Below, piece after piece: positions 45,035 through 54,584 of a DNA stretch of 64,000 nt. The notes beneath the pieces are model-generated. The model worked only from the letters and a program-made list of their open reading frames with translations, did not search any database and was not told the origin of the DNA. Numbering within the stretch: position 1 is the first letter of the stretch; each line of letters begins with the position of its first letter. The DNA comes from Formosa algae (lineage in GTDB: Bacteria > Bacteroidota > Bacteroidia > Flavobacteriales > Flavobacteriaceae). The stretch spans positions 1 through 64,000 of the forward strand of contig NZ_LMAK01000019.1 in assembly GCF_001439665.1 (NCBI RefSeq), read 5' to 3'. A program made the position numbers and the translations under genes.

Positions 45035-47073
45035 TGAAAAATGTATTCAGCCTACTATGTCTACTAATAGTCTCCTACATCCATGCACAAGACTATAGAT
45101 TCGGTAAAATTTCAAAAGAAGAACTCTCAGAAACCTCAAATGCTAAAGCTCCAGAAGCACATGCCACCATTTTGTATGTAAACGAAGAGGTGTTTTTTCA
45201 ATACACAGAAAATGAAGGTTTTACTGTGGTTAAAGAAGTGCAGAAACGAATAAAAATTTACGATAAAGAAGGCGTAGATTGGGCAACAGAACATGTTCCT
45301 TTTTATGATAATGGTAGTTCTAATGTAGAAAATTTATCAGAATTAAAAGGCTATACCTATTACTTAAAAGATGGTAAAGTTGAAAAAGATAAACTAGATA
45401 AAGACAATGTATTTAGAGAGCAAACCAACCAATATTGGGGACAACTTAAATTCACAATGCCTAATATTACAGATGGCTGTATTGTAGAGTTTAAATACAG
45501 AAAAGAATCTCCTTTTATAGCGTTAGACGACGTAGATTTTCAGTACGATATCCCTGTGAAAAAACTAGAGTTTAATGCACGTATTCCTGAGTATTTTTAC
45601 TTTAATAAGTATTTAAATCCTAAAGCAAAATATGTTGCTAAAATAACAGAAAGTCAGAGAAATAGAGTCGAAAATGTGAATTCAAAACAACGCTCTGGAG
45701 GTGCCGGTTTCTCGAATACACAAACAAGCTTTGATAGTTCTAAATGGGAATTTAAAGAAACCGAGTATATGGCAGACTTAGAAGATATTCCTGCACTTGT
45801 AGAAGAGCCATTTGTAGATAATATGGATATGTATCGTGCCACTGCAAAATGGGAATATGCCATGTATAAAGGTCCAGATAATTCTATTAAAAACTATTCT
45901 ACAGATTGGGAAAGTGTGATTAAAACCATTTACGATCATAGTAGTTTTGGCGGACAATTATCTAAATCTAATTATTTTGAAAAAGATCTAGATGCTCTAC
46001 TAGCTAACGTTACCAGTAATACAGAACGTATTTCTTTAATTTACAATTTTGTAAAATCTAAAGTTGCCTGGAACGAGTTTTATGGAGATTATGCAGAGAA
46101 CGGTGTTAAAAAAGCTTATAAGGATGGTACCGGAAATGTGGGCGATATTAATTTAATGCTAACGGCTATGTTGCGGTATGCTGGTTTAAATGCAAATCCA
46201 GTACTAATAAGTACAAAAAGTAATGGAATTCCATTGTATCCAACCCGAAACGGATTCAACTATATTATTTCAGCAATAGAAGTTCCTAACGATGTCATAC
46301 TTTTAGATGCTACAGATCGCTATGCCTTACCAAATGTATTGCCTTCTAGAGCCATAAACTGGCAAGGTCGTATTGTTCGTGAACAAGGGAGTTCTGCTTG
46401 GGTAGATTTATTACACCCTGTTTCTGAAGATGAAAAAACGACTTTACAGTATAAAATAAATCCCGATTTAAGTGCAGAAGGTCGTGTGTATGTAAAATTA
46501 TCCAATTCAGCAGCCATGAAATTTCGATCTAAATACGATAATATGGGCGACGATGAACGCTTACGCGATTTAGAAGAAGATAAAGGTGAAATAGAAATTT
46601 CTAATTATAAGATAAAAAATGAAGACGATCTTAATAGTCCAACTGTTGACTATTCTTATACGTATGTTTTAAAAAATGCAGTAGAATCTATAGGCGATAA
46701 ATTGTATGTCTCTCCGATGTTGTTTTATGCCACAACAGAGAATATTTTTAAACAAGAAAAACGTAATTATTCTTTAGAATTTACATATCCGAAGGACTAT
46801 CATTATACAGTCTCAATCATGTTGCCAGAAGGTTATACTGTAGAGTCTATGCCTGAAAGTACAAAAGTACAGTTTAATGGAAATGAAGGCACGTTTTCCT
46901 TTTTAGTATCTCAATCTGCTAATATGGTGCTTATAAAATCGAGTTTTCAAATTAATAGCACCTTTGTTTTACCTAGCGATTACGACCAATTCAAGCAATT
47001 TTTTGGTATGCTAGTAGAAAAAGAAACAGAGAAAATGGTCTTAGTGAAGAGCGAATTAAAGGGAACCGAATAA
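45034..47073 (+). CDS. Secreted DUF3857/transglutaminase-like protein, active-site Cys missing
   Basis: 679 residues with a signal peptide (IHAQ, about 19). Same architecture as the gene before it: DUF3857 then a transglutaminase-like fold. At the nucleophile position it reads GNVGDINLMLTAMLRYAG, with V369 where a Cys would stand. It is thus probably catalytically inactive, and may act as a binding partner of its neighbour (inference). It shares a base with the previous gene (TAATG). Confidence 0.83.
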   Translation: MKNVFSLLCLLIVSYIHAQDYRFGKISKEELSETSNAKAPEAHATILYVNEEVFFQYTENEGFTVVKEVQKRIKIYDKEGVDWATEHVPFYDNGSSNVENLSELKGYTYYLKDGKVEKDKLDKDNVFREQTNQYWGQLKFTMPNITDGCIVEFKYRKESPFIALDDVDFQYDIPVKKLEFNARIPEYFYFNKYLNPKAKYVAKITESQRNRVENVNSKQRSGGAGFSNTQTSFDSSKWEFKETEYMADLEDIPALVEEPFVDNMDMYRATAKWEYAMYKGPDNSIKNYSTDWESVIKTIYDHSSFGGQLSKSNYFEKDLDALLANVTSNTERISLIYNFVKSKVAWNEFYGDYAENGVKKAYKDGTGNVGDINLMLTAMLRYAGLNANPVLISTKSNGIPLYPTRNGFNYIISAIEVPNDVILLDATDRYALPNVLPSRAINWQGRIVREQGSSAWVDLLHPVSEDEKTTLQYKINPDLSAEGRVYVKLSNSAAMKFRSKYDNMGDDERLRDLEEDKGEIEISNYKIKNEDDLNSPTVDYSYTYVLKNAVESIGDKLYVSPMLFYATTENIFKQEKRNYSLEFTYPKDYHYTVSIMLPEGYTVESMPESTKVQFNGNEGTFSFLVSQSANMVLIKSSFQINSTFVLPSDYDQFKQFFGMLVEKETEKMVLVKSELKGTE

Positions 47074-47136
47074 GTTTTTGTTTTTTTAAGTTTAAAAAAA
47101 ATAAAATAGTAATTTTACAATATCAAGTTAATAAGT

Positions 47137-47177
47137 CGTCAAGTCTTTATGCTTAGTTAAAGCCTAAAAACTTGACG
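47137..47177 (+). terminator. Hairpin after the DUF3857 pair
   Basis: CGTCAAGT (47137-47144) pairs with ACTTGACG (47170-47177); CTTTA and TAAAG inside the loop add five pairs. ATTTTAT follows. A reasonable intrinsic terminator for the DUF3857 unit, 23 bases before the next start. Confidence 0.6.
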
Positions 47178-47199
47178 ATTTTATATAAAGTAGTTACAC

Positions 47200-47526
47200 A
47201 TGAATATTGAAGATGCACAATTAGCCGTAGATTCTTGGATTAAAGAACATGGCGTTCGCTATTTTAACGAGCTTACCAATATGGCACAACTTACAGAAGA
47301 AGTAGGCGAAGTGGCTAGAATTATTGCTAGACGTTATGGTGAGCAAAGTGAAAAAGAAAGTGATAAAAATAAAGATTTAGGAGAAGAATTAGCCGATGTT
47401 GTTTTTGTTGTTTTATGTTTGGCAAACCAAACCGGAATAAACCTGCAAGAAGCGTTCGATAAGAAAATGGATATTAAAACCAAACGCGATCACGACAGAC
47501 ATCACAATAATAAAAAATTAAAATAA
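47200..47526 (+). CDS. MazG-like nucleotide pyrophosphohydrolase
   Basis: 108 residues, single all-alpha NTP-PPase domain. LTEEVGEVARIIARRYGE has the EExxE metal site and LGEELADVVFVVLCLANQ has ExxD. It hydrolyses nucleoside triphosphates to monophosphate and diphosphate; substrate not clear. Six bases before aroA, with which it is probably co-transcribed. Confidence 0.88.
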   Translation: MNIEDAQLAVDSWIKEHGVRYFNELTNMAQLTEEVGEVARIIARRYGEQSEKESDKNKDLGEELADVVFVVLCLANQTGINLQEAFDKKMDIKTKRDHDRHHNNKKLK

Positions 47527-47532
47527 TACACA

Positions 47533-48768
47533 ATGAATATCACTTTAGAACAATCTGAAATTATTCAAAAACCCTTACATGTTACCATTACAGGGTCTAA
47601 AAGCGAATCGAATCGGTTATTAGTCTTACAAGCGTTATTTCCAAATATCGCTTTAGAAAATGTGTCGAATTCTGATGATTCTGATGTGATGCAAATGGCT
47701 TTAAAATCTGAAGAAACACTTATCGATATTCATCATGCAGGCACAACCATGCGTTTTCTTACGGCTTATTTTTCTAGCCGCGAGGGGAAATCTGTAACCT
47801 TAACAGGTTCTAAACGTATGAAAGAACGTCCGATAAAAATTTTAGTCGATGCGTTGCGCGATTTGGGAGCAGATATTTCATATGTAGAAAACGAAGGGTT
47901 TCCTCCAATAAAAATTTCAGGTAAAGCAATTACTAAAAACGAAGTCACACTTAAAGCTAATGTAAGTAGTCAGTATATTTCAGCATTGCTTTTAATAGGT
48001 TCGTCTTTAAAACATGGTTTAAAACTGACACTAGATGGAGAAATTACGTCTGTGCCTTATATAAAAATGACATTAAATTTATTACATCAATTGCATATTG
48101 ATGCCGAATTTAAAGGTCAAACCATTACTGTACAACCAAAAACAGAAGCTGTTGCACAACAGACCTTAACCGTAGAGAGCGATTGGTCTTCTGCATCGTA
48201 TTTTTATAGTATTGTGGCTTTAAGTCCAGTTGGCACTGTAATAACATTGTCTTCATATAAAGAAACATCGTTACAAGGCGATTCAGTTTTAGCCAAAATT
48301 TACAAACAATTTGGTGTAGAAACTACGTTTAAAGACAACGCTATTACACTTCAAAAAGTAAGTGATGTTTCAAAAGACACGCTTATTATTCTAGATTTAA
48401 TACACGCGCCAGATATTGCTCAAACCATAGCGGTTAGTTGTTTTGGTTTAGGATTAGGTTGTGATTTATCTGGTTTGCATACATTAAAAATTAAAGAAAC
48501 CGATAGACTAGAAGCACTTAAAACAGAGCTTGGTAAGTTAGGAGGTGAGGTTATTGTGACCGATAAAACTTTAAAATTATTACCTTCTACTCAAATTCAT
48601 GAAAATGTAGCTATCGATACATATAACGATCATAGAATGGCTATGGCATTTGCGCCTTTAGCTTTATGTACTAAATTACGTGTAAATGATGCAGAAGTCG
48701 TATCTAAATCTTATCCAGAATTTTGGAGTGATTTGGAACAAATAGGATTCAAAGTTAAGAAAGTCTAA
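47533..48768 (+). CDS. aroA: 3-Phosphoshikimate 1-carboxyvinyltransferase (EPSP synthase)
   Basis: 411 residues, somewhat shorter than E. coli AroA (427). The substrate-binding segments are recognisable: SKSESNRLLVLQALF, HAGTTMRFLTAYFSS, SSQYISALLLIG, KETDRLEALKTEL and NDHRMAMAFAPLAL. The GNAGTAMR motif of most AroA is HHAGTTMR here. It adds enolpyruvate from PEP to shikimate 3-phosphate. Linked with the MazG-like gene, away from the other aromatic genes. Confidence 0.92.
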   Translation: MNITLEQSEIIQKPLHVTITGSKSESNRLLVLQALFPNIALENVSNSDDSDVMQMALKSEETLIDIHHAGTTMRFLTAYFSSREGKSVTLTGSKRMKERPIKILVDALRDLGADISYVENEGFPPIKISGKAITKNEVTLKANVSSQYISALLLIGSSLKHGLKLTLDGEITSVPYIKMTLNLLHQLHIDAEFKGQTITVQPKTEAVAQQTLTVESDWSSASYFYSIVALSPVGTVITLSSYKETSLQGDSVLAKIYKQFGVETTFKDNAITLQKVSDVSKDTLIILDLIHAPDIAQTIAVSCFGLGLGCDLSGLHTLKIKETDRLEALKTELGKLGGEVIVTDKTLKLLPSTQIHENVAIDTYNDHRMAMAFAPLALCTKLRVNDAEVVSKSYPEFWSDLEQIGFKVKKV

Positions 48769-48836
48769 ATTTTAAGGTAAAAAAAGCGTTATTTCAGGGG
48801 TAATTATCAATTAAGTCAATAATAAATAGCGATTTA

Positions 48837-48869
48837 CTTGACAAGGCCTATGTTCAGATTGTATATTTG
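48837..48869 (+). promoter_or_regulatory. Promoter of queA
   Basis: CTTG (48837-48840), 21-base spacer, TATATTTG (48862-48869), an exact TAnnTTTG. Transcript start near 48874-48877 would give a leader of about 70 bases. Confidence 0.6.
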
Positions 48870-48944
48870 CGGTTCCTTTTAATAATATTGAGGCATAGAG
48901 CATTCTATTTTTTCTCAATATTTCAAAAATAAAAATATCAGAAC

Positions 48945-49994
48945 ATGAAATTATCACATTTTAATTTTAAACTACCAGACGAATTATTAGCAGAAGACCC
49001 TTGTGAAAACAGAGACGAGTCACGCCTAATGGTTTTGGATAGAAAAAATCAAACTATAGAGCATAAACAGTTTAAAGACATCATTAATTATTTTGATGAG
49101 GATGATGTGATGATTCTTAATGATACTAAAGTATTTCCTGCACGTTTATTTGGAAACAAAGAAAAAACTGGAGCGCGTATTGAAGTATTCTTATTAAGAG
49201 AATTAAATGAAGAACAACGCCTTTGGGATGTGTTGGTAGATCCGGCTCGTAAAATTAGAATTGGAAACAAATTATATTTTGGAGACGACGATACCTTAGT
49301 GGCAGAAGTTATAGATAATACAACATCTAGAGGGAGAACGTTACGTTTCTTATATGATGGATCTTATACAGAATTTAGAAACAAACTTAAAATATTAGGA
49401 GAAACACCACTTCCAAAATATATTAAGCGTGAAGTAAAACCAGAAGACGAAGAGCGTTACCAAACCATTTATGCAAAGCATGAAGGTGCAGTTGCTGCTC
49501 CAACAGCAGGTTTACACTTCTCCAAACATTTACTAAAACGTTTAGAAATTAAAGGTGTTAAATTTGCAGATGTTACTTTACATGTTGGTTTAGGTACTTT
49601 TAATCCTGTAGAAGTTGAAGATTTGTCTAAACATAAAATGGATAGTGAAGAGGTAATTATCGAAGAAAAAGCGGTTAATACTATCAATACAGGAATTAAA
49701 GAAAAGCGTCGTGTATGTGCTGTAGGTACAACATCTATGCGTGCTATAGAAAGTTCAGTATCATCTCACGGAACATTAAATGAATTTGACGGTTGGACAA
49801 ATAAATTTATTTTTCCTCCTTACGATTTTAGTATTGCGAATTGTATGATTACAAATTTCCATACACCAAAATCTACACTTTTAATGATGGTTTCTGCTTT
49901 TGCTGGTCACGATTTTATTAAACGTGCTTATGAAGAAGCCGTAAAAGAAGAATACAAGTTTTACAGCTATGGCGATGCCATGTTAATTATATAA
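48945..49994 (+). CDS. queA: S-adenosylmethionine:tRNA ribosyltransferase-isomerase
   Basis: 349 residues. Conserved blocks include [21 protein letters not shown] (about 10-30), [30 protein letters not shown] (the SAM/tRNA site), [10 protein letters not shown] and [16 protein letters not shown]. It makes epoxyqueuosine in tRNA from 7-aminomethyl-7-deazaguanine. Monocistronic, with its own promoter and terminator. Confidence 0.96.
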   Translation: MKLSHFNFKLPDELLAEDPCENRDESRLMVLDRKNQTIEHKQFKDIINYFDEDDVMILNDTKVFPARLFGNKEKTGARIEVFLLRELNEEQRLWDVLVDPARKIRIGNKLYFGDDDTLVAEVIDNTTSRGRTLRFLYDGSYTEFRNKLKILGETPLPKYIKREVKPEDEERYQTIYAKHEGAVAAPTAGLHFSKHLLKRLEIKGVKFADVTLHVGLGTFNPVEVEDLSKHKMDSEEVIIEEKAVNTINTGIKEKRRVCAVGTTSMRAIESSVSSHGTLNEFDGWTNKFIFPPYDFSIANCMITNFHTPKSTLLMMVSAFAGHDFIKRAYEEAVKEEYKFYSYGDAMLII

Positions 49995-50018
49995 GTTTAA
50001 AACTTACTAGATACATTA

Positions 50019-50046
50019 AAAAGCCTTGTTCGTCAAGGCTTTTTTT
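50019..50046 (+). terminator. Terminator after queA
   Basis: AAAAGCCTTG (50019-50028) pairs with CAAGGCTTTT (50034-50043), loop TTCGT, followed by T run. Confidence 0.92.
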
Positions 50047-50095
50047 ATAGCTTTAAAAAGCTTAGAGAAGCAGAATTCGCTAATCACAAATTAAT

Positions 50096-50103
50096 TACTT
50101 TTG
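50096..50103 (+). promoter_or_regulatory. -7 element before rlmN
   Basis: TACTTTTG, an exact TAnnTTTG, seven bases before the rlmN ATG; implies a very short or absent 5' leader. A -33 element is not obvious. Confidence 0.45.
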
Positions 50104-50110
50104 CAGTATT

Positions 50111-51151
50111 ATGGCAAACAAGAAAAAGGACGTACGGGCATTAACTAAAGAACAACTTCGAGATTTTTTTGAAACTCAAGGCGATAAAGCATTTCGCGGA
50201 AATCAGGTTTACGAATGGTTATGGAGCAAAGGTGCACATCATTTTGAAGACATGACTAATCTCTCTAAAGAGACGCGACACATGTTGGAAGAGCACTTTG
50301 TAATTAACCATATAAAAGTCGATACCATGCAACGTAGTAGTGACGGTACGGTAAAAAATGCTGTGCAATTACATGATGGTTTGGTTGTCGAGTCTGTTTT
50401 AATTCCTACAAAAACAAGAACCACAGCCTGTGTATCTAGTCAAGTAGGCTGTAGCTTAGATTGTCGTTTTTGTGCTACGTCTCGTTTAAAACGCATGCGT
50501 AATTTAAACCCTGACGAAATTTACGATCAGGTTGTTGCTATAGATAACCAAAGTCGTTTGTACCAAGATAGACCATTAAGTAATATTGTGTTTATGGGTA
50601 TGGGAGAACCACTTATGAACTATAATAATGTGGTTAAAGCCATCGATAAAATTACAGATGTAGAAGGTTTAGCGATGTCTCCAAGACGTATTACCGTATC
50701 TACTTCTGGTGTGCCAAAAATGATACGAAAAATGGCAGACGATGAGGTTAAATTTAAACTCGCGGTTTCATTGCATTCTGCAATCGATGAGGTTAGAACG
50801 TCTATTATGCCATTCAACGAAACTTTCCCTTTAGCCGATTTAAGAAGTGCTTTAGAATATTGGTTTGCTAAGACAAAAAGTAGAATTACTTACGAATATG
50901 TTATTTGGAAAGGTATTAATGATAAACGTAAAGATGTAGACGCTTTGGTGCAGTTCTGTAAATTTGCGCCTAGTAAAGTAAATCTAATTGAATACAATCC
51001 TATTGATGATGGCGAATTTCAACAGGCGCAAGACGAAGCTATAAATATGTATGTAAAAATTTTAGAGGCTAATAATATAACGGTTACTATTAGACGCTCA
51101 AGAGGTAAAGATATCGATGCAGCTTGTGGTCAGCTTGCCAATAAAGGGTAG
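50111..51151 (+). CDS. rlmN: 23S rRNA (adenine2503-C2)-methyltransferase
   Basis: 346 residues, radical SAM. The 4Fe-4S motif is CSLDCRFC; upstream SSQVG and downstream GMGEPLMNY are typical, and the C-terminal GKDIDAACGQL holds the catalytic Cys that forms the methylated intermediate. It also methylates some tRNAs at A37. Its start lies just after a Bacteroidota -7 element. Confidence 0.96.
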   Translation: MANKKKDVRALTKEQLRDFFETQGDKAFRGNQVYEWLWSKGAHHFEDMTNLSKETRHMLEEHFVINHIKVDTMQRSSDGTVKNAVQLHDGLVVESVLIPTKTRTTACVSSQVGCSLDCRFCATSRLKRMRNLNPDEIYDQVVAIDNQSRLYQDRPLSNIVFMGMGEPLMNYNNVVKAIDKITDVEGLAMSPRRITVSTSGVPKMIRKMADDEVKFKLAVSLHSAIDEVRTSIMPFNETFPLADLRSALEYWFAKTKSRITYEYVIWKGINDKRKDVDALVQFCKFAPSKVNLIEYNPIDDGEFQQAQDEAINMYVKILEANNITVTIRRSRGKDIDAACGQLANKG

Positions 51152-51199
51152 TGCATCTTGTGTAATAAAAATAAAATTTGGCTTTAAAATCAAATCATC

Positions 51200-52138
51200 A
51201 TGATATATGCTTGGGGACACGAAAAACGGTATAACGATTACAGTTCGTATATCAAACACACCTTTAAAGAGCGTGTTCAAAAAGTATCTGTAGATGCTGG
51301 GTTTTCTTGTCCTAATAGAGACGGAAGCAAAGGCTATGGTGGCTGTACATTTTGTAATAACTCTACCTTTAATCCTTCATATTGTAGTGAAGATAATTCT
51401 ATAAGCAGTCAGATTAATACTGGAATTGGTTTTTTTGCAGAGAAGTATAAAACACAGAAGTACTTAGCTTATTTTCAAGCTTACAGTAATACGTACGACA
51501 GTTTAGATAGTCTTAAAAAACGCTACGAAGAAGCATTATCTCTCCCTAAAATAATAGGTTTAGTTATTGGTACGCGTCCAGATTGTATTAGTGATGAACT
51601 TTTAGAGTATTTGGCGACTTTAAGTCAGCAATATTATGTCACTATAGAGTACGGAATTGAATCTACAAACAATACAACATTGAAAGAGATTAATCGCGGA
51701 CACGATTATCAGACAAGTATAGAGACTATCAAAAAAACGCATGAGGCTGGCATTCATGTGGGGGCGCATTTAATTTTGGGGCTACCTGGAGAAACAAGAA
51801 AAGATATTTTACAACATGCGCAAGAAATGTCTAAATTACCATTAGATTTTCTAAAACTACACCAATTGCAATTGGTAAAAGGCTCTATTATGGGCGAACG
51901 CTATTTAAAAGGTTTAGATGAAATAGATTTATACACAGCAGAGGCGTATATAGATTTAGTTATAGATTTTATAGAACTACTTCATCCTAAAATTGTTTTA
52001 GAGCGATTTGTGAGTCAATCTCCTAAAGAGTTTTTAATTGCACCCAAATGGAACTTAAAGAATTTTGAATTTGTAGATAAAGTGAACAAACGATTACAAG
52101 AACGAAATACATGGCAAGGCAAATTACATACTGTATAA
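51200..52138 (+). CDS. TIGR01212-family radical SAM protein (YhcC-like)
   Basis: 312 residues. FSCPNRDGSKGYGGCTFCNN carries the three cysteines (CxnCxxC spacing typical of TIGR01212 and Elp3-like radical SAM proteins), followed by GTRPDCIS and EYGIEST. Function unknown in general. 48 bases after rlmN and maybe co-transcribed. Confidence 0.88.
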   Translation: MIYAWGHEKRYNDYSSYIKHTFKERVQKVSVDAGFSCPNRDGSKGYGGCTFCNNSTFNPSYCSEDNSISSQINTGIGFFAEKYKTQKYLAYFQAYSNTYDSLDSLKKRYEEALSLPKIIGLVIGTRPDCISDELLEYLATLSQQYYVTIEYGIESTNNTTLKEINRGHDYQTSIETIKKTHEAGIHVGAHLILGLPGETRKDILQHAQEMSKLPLDFLKLHQLQLVKGSIMGERYLKGLDEIDLYTAEAYIDLVIDFIELLHPKIVLERFVSQSPKEFLIAPKWNLKNFEFVDKVNKRLQERNTWQGKLHTV

Positions 52139-52242
52139 TAACAGCTTCAAGTTATAGTTTTTTATTTCAGACCACTTTAAAAATAGTTTATAACGCACTT
52201 TTTTATTAGGTTTGTATAGCTAATAATCCCTAAAAATTCTAG

Positions 52243-53220
52243 TTGAAAATAGTAGAGCAAATAAAGCAACCCATTGCTTACGAAATGGAACTTTTCGAAC
52301 AAAAGTTCTTACTTTCCATGTCTTCTAAAGTGGCTTTACTTAATAGAATTACCCACTATATTGTAAATAGAAAAGGAAAACAGATGCGACCTATGTTTGT
52401 GTTTTTGGTTTCTAAAATGGTCTCTAATGGTGAGGTTAGCGAGCGTACTTATAGAGGAGCTTCTGTTATAGAATTAATACATACGGCCACCTTAGTACAC
52501 GACGATGTGGTAGATGATAGTAATAGACGTCGCGGTTTTTTCTCTATTAATGCCCTTTGGAAAAATAAAATTGCTGTGCTTGTTGGCGATTATTTACTGT
52601 CTAAAGGTTTGTTGTTATCAATAGATAATAATGACTTCGATTTACTTAAAATAATTTCAATTGCTGTACGCGAAATGAGTGAAGGTGAGTTGCTTCAAAT
52701 TGAAAAAGCACGTCAGTTAGATATTACCGAAGCGGTATATTATGAAATTATTCGTCAGAAAACAGCAACTTTAATTGCGGCCTGTTGTAGTTTAGGTGCA
52801 GCGTCTGTAAAACCAGAATCTACCCATGTAGAAACTATGCGTAAATTTGGTGAGCTTATAGGTATGGCGTTTCAAATTAAAGATGATTTATTCGATTACG
52901 GCCAAGAAAAAATTGGTAAACCTACCGGAATCGATATTAAAGAACAGAAAATGACACTTCCACTCATATATGTTCTTAATACCGTATCTAAAAAAGATAA
53001 TAAGTGGTTAATAAATTCTATTAAAAACCATAACAAAGATGCCAAGCGCGTTAAAGAGGTTATTGCTTTTGTAAAAGTACATGGCGGATTAGATTATGCC
53101 GTGACAAAAATGAAAGCATTTCAAGAAGAAGCTTTAAAAATGTTGGAGCCTTACCCAGAATCTGCATACAAATCATCGTTAATTTTAATGGTGAATTATG
53201 TTATCGACAGAAAAAAATAA
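52243..53220 (+). CDS. Polyprenyl diphosphate synthase
   Basis: 325 residues. First aspartate-rich motif in HDDVVDDSNRRRG, second in KDDLFDYG. Long-chain trans-prenyl synthase (IspB/octaprenyl type), which makes the side chain of quinones; chain length cannot be read. The start is TTG at 52243: MKIVEQIKQPIA is the N-terminus usual in this family, while the first ATG (52285) would lose 14 residues. TAGGTTTG (52207-52214) is a likely -7 element. Confidence 0.9.
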   Translation: MKIVEQIKQPIAYEMELFEQKFLLSMSSKVALLNRITHYIVNRKGKQMRPMFVFLVSKMVSNGEVSERTYRGASVIELIHTATLVHDDVVDDSNRRRGFFSINALWKNKIAVLVGDYLLSKGLLLSIDNNDFDLLKIISIAVREMSEGELLQIEKARQLDITEAVYYEIIRQKTATLIAACCSLGAASVKPESTHVETMRKFGELIGMAFQIKDDLFDYGQEKIGKPTGIDIKEQKMTLPLIYVLNTVSKKDNKWLINSIKNHNKDAKRVKEVIAFVKVHGGLDYAVTKMKAFQEEALKMLEPYPESAYKSSLILMVNYVIDRKK

Positions 53221-53274
53221 AATCTTCAGGCAACCTTTCATATCGTTTTTGCGTCTTTATAAATAGAAGACCAA

Positions 53275-53850
53275 ATGAAACCGTTTTTGAAAGTTATACA
53301 ATTACATAAAAACCAAGATCTGCTTATAAAAAAAGCGTGTCAAAACAATCGCGAAGCACAGCAAGCCTTGTTCGATACGCATGCACCTAAAATGCTAAGT
53401 GTTTGCAGATACTATATTAAAGACATGCAGCATGCAGAAGAAGCGATGCTAAATGGGTTTTTAAAAGTATTTACACAATTAAAATCTTTCGAAAACAAAG
53501 GGGCGTTTGAAGGCTGGATTCGTAGAATCATGGTCCGCGAGTCTATTTCATTTTTAAGACAGAAAAAGCAAATTATTTTTGTTGAAGTTGAAGACGATAC
53601 AACAGAAGCTTCTCCACTTTGTAGTGAAGGGCATTTAGCGGTAGACGATATTCAAAATCTAATCGATAATTTGCCCGAAGGTTATAGAATGGTATTTGTA
53701 ATGTATGCTATAGAAGGATACAAACATCATGAAATAGCCACCTTACTTAAAATTTCTGAAGGGACTTCTAAATCGCAATTGTATAAAGCAAAACAATTGC
53801 TACAACAGCAGTTACATGCACTTAATTCTAATGGTTATGGCACAAAATAA
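53275..53850 (+). CDS. ECF-type RNA polymerase sigma factor
   Basis: 191 residues. Region 2 (NREAQQALFDTHAPKMLSVC and the HAEEAMLNGFLKVFTQL helix) and region 4 with a helix-turn-helix (EGYKHHEIATLLKISEGTSK). The stop lies inside the next gene, a small protein with one membrane helix and the look of an anti-sigma factor. Likely an envelope or stress response; the target genes are not known. Confidence 0.9.
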   Translation: MKPFLKVIQLHKNQDLLIKKACQNNREAQQALFDTHAPKMLSVCRYYIKDMQHAEEAMLNGFLKVFTQLKSFENKGAFEGWIRRIMVRESISFLRQKKQIIFVEVEDDTTEASPLCSEGHLAVDDIQNLIDNLPEGYRMVFVMYAIEGYKHHEIATLLKISEGTSKSQLYKAKQLLQQQLHALNSNGYGTK

Positions 53851-54535
53851 TATTGAAACCGATATAAAAAAAAGTCTAGAGCAGCGAAGATTGCAGCCAT
53901 CTGCCCAAGCTTGGACTAAATTACAATCTCAATTAGATGGTCAAGACCAAAAACGATCTACGAATCGCTATTGGTATATAGGGATTGCAGCGGGTTTTAT
54001 CGGAATTTTATTAATAGGAACATGGATGTTTAAAACGAATTCTTCAACACATATTAATGTTGTAGATGTTGAATCTCCTGTTGAAAATATTGAAAAAGTA
54101 ACCGAATCTTTTAATACCAATTCAGAAGAAGTTGTGGCATCTTCATCTAACAAAGCAGATAGTGTAGAACCATTAAAAAAAGATGTTAGTCCTAAAACTA
54201 AAATTACTCCAACAAGTACAGCAAAGCAATCAACCGTTATAGCTGAGGTTTTAGAAGAAGAACATCTAATTCCTAAAGATACATTGTCTAATACCTTAAT
54301 AGCACAAGAAAGTATAGCTGTTAACGACGATTATATTGAAGCTTTATTGCAACAAGCCGAACAACAAATTAGTACAGAAAAAACTTTAATAAATGCACAA
54401 CACACCGTAGATGCAGATGCACTCTTGGAAAGTGTAGAAAATGATATAGAACACAGTTTTAGAGAAAAAGTTTTCGATGCCGTAAAATCAGGTTTCGTAA
54501 AAGTTAAAACTGCAGTTGTAGATCGCAACGATTAA
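53837..54535 (+). CDS. Probable anti-sigma or membrane-anchored partner of the sigma factor
   Basis: 232 residues from ATG 53837; the open frame reaches back to 53816 but MAQNNIETDIKKSLEQR is the better N-terminus, giving a 14-base overlap with the sigma gene. One membrane helix at about 45-63 (YIGIAAGFIGILLIGTWMF). The N-terminal part is charged (cytoplasmic side), the rest low-complexity Ser/Thr/Glu and periplasmic. No zinc anti-sigma motif, so the partner role is inferred from position. Confidence 0.75.
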   Translation: MAQNNIETDIKKSLEQRRLQPSAQAWTKLQSQLDGQDQKRSTNRYWYIGIAAGFIGILLIGTWMFKTNSSTHINVVDVESPVENIEKVTESFNTNSEEVVASSSNKADSVEPLKKDVSPKTKITPTSTAKQSTVIAEVLEEEHLIPKDTLSNTLIAQESIAVNDDYIEALLQQAEQQISTEKTLINAQHTVDADALLESVENDIEHSFREKVFDAVKSGFVKVKTAVVDRND

Positions 54536-54584
54536 CACATTTCATCATTATAAATCAATCATCATCAATCAAAAAACGAACATT

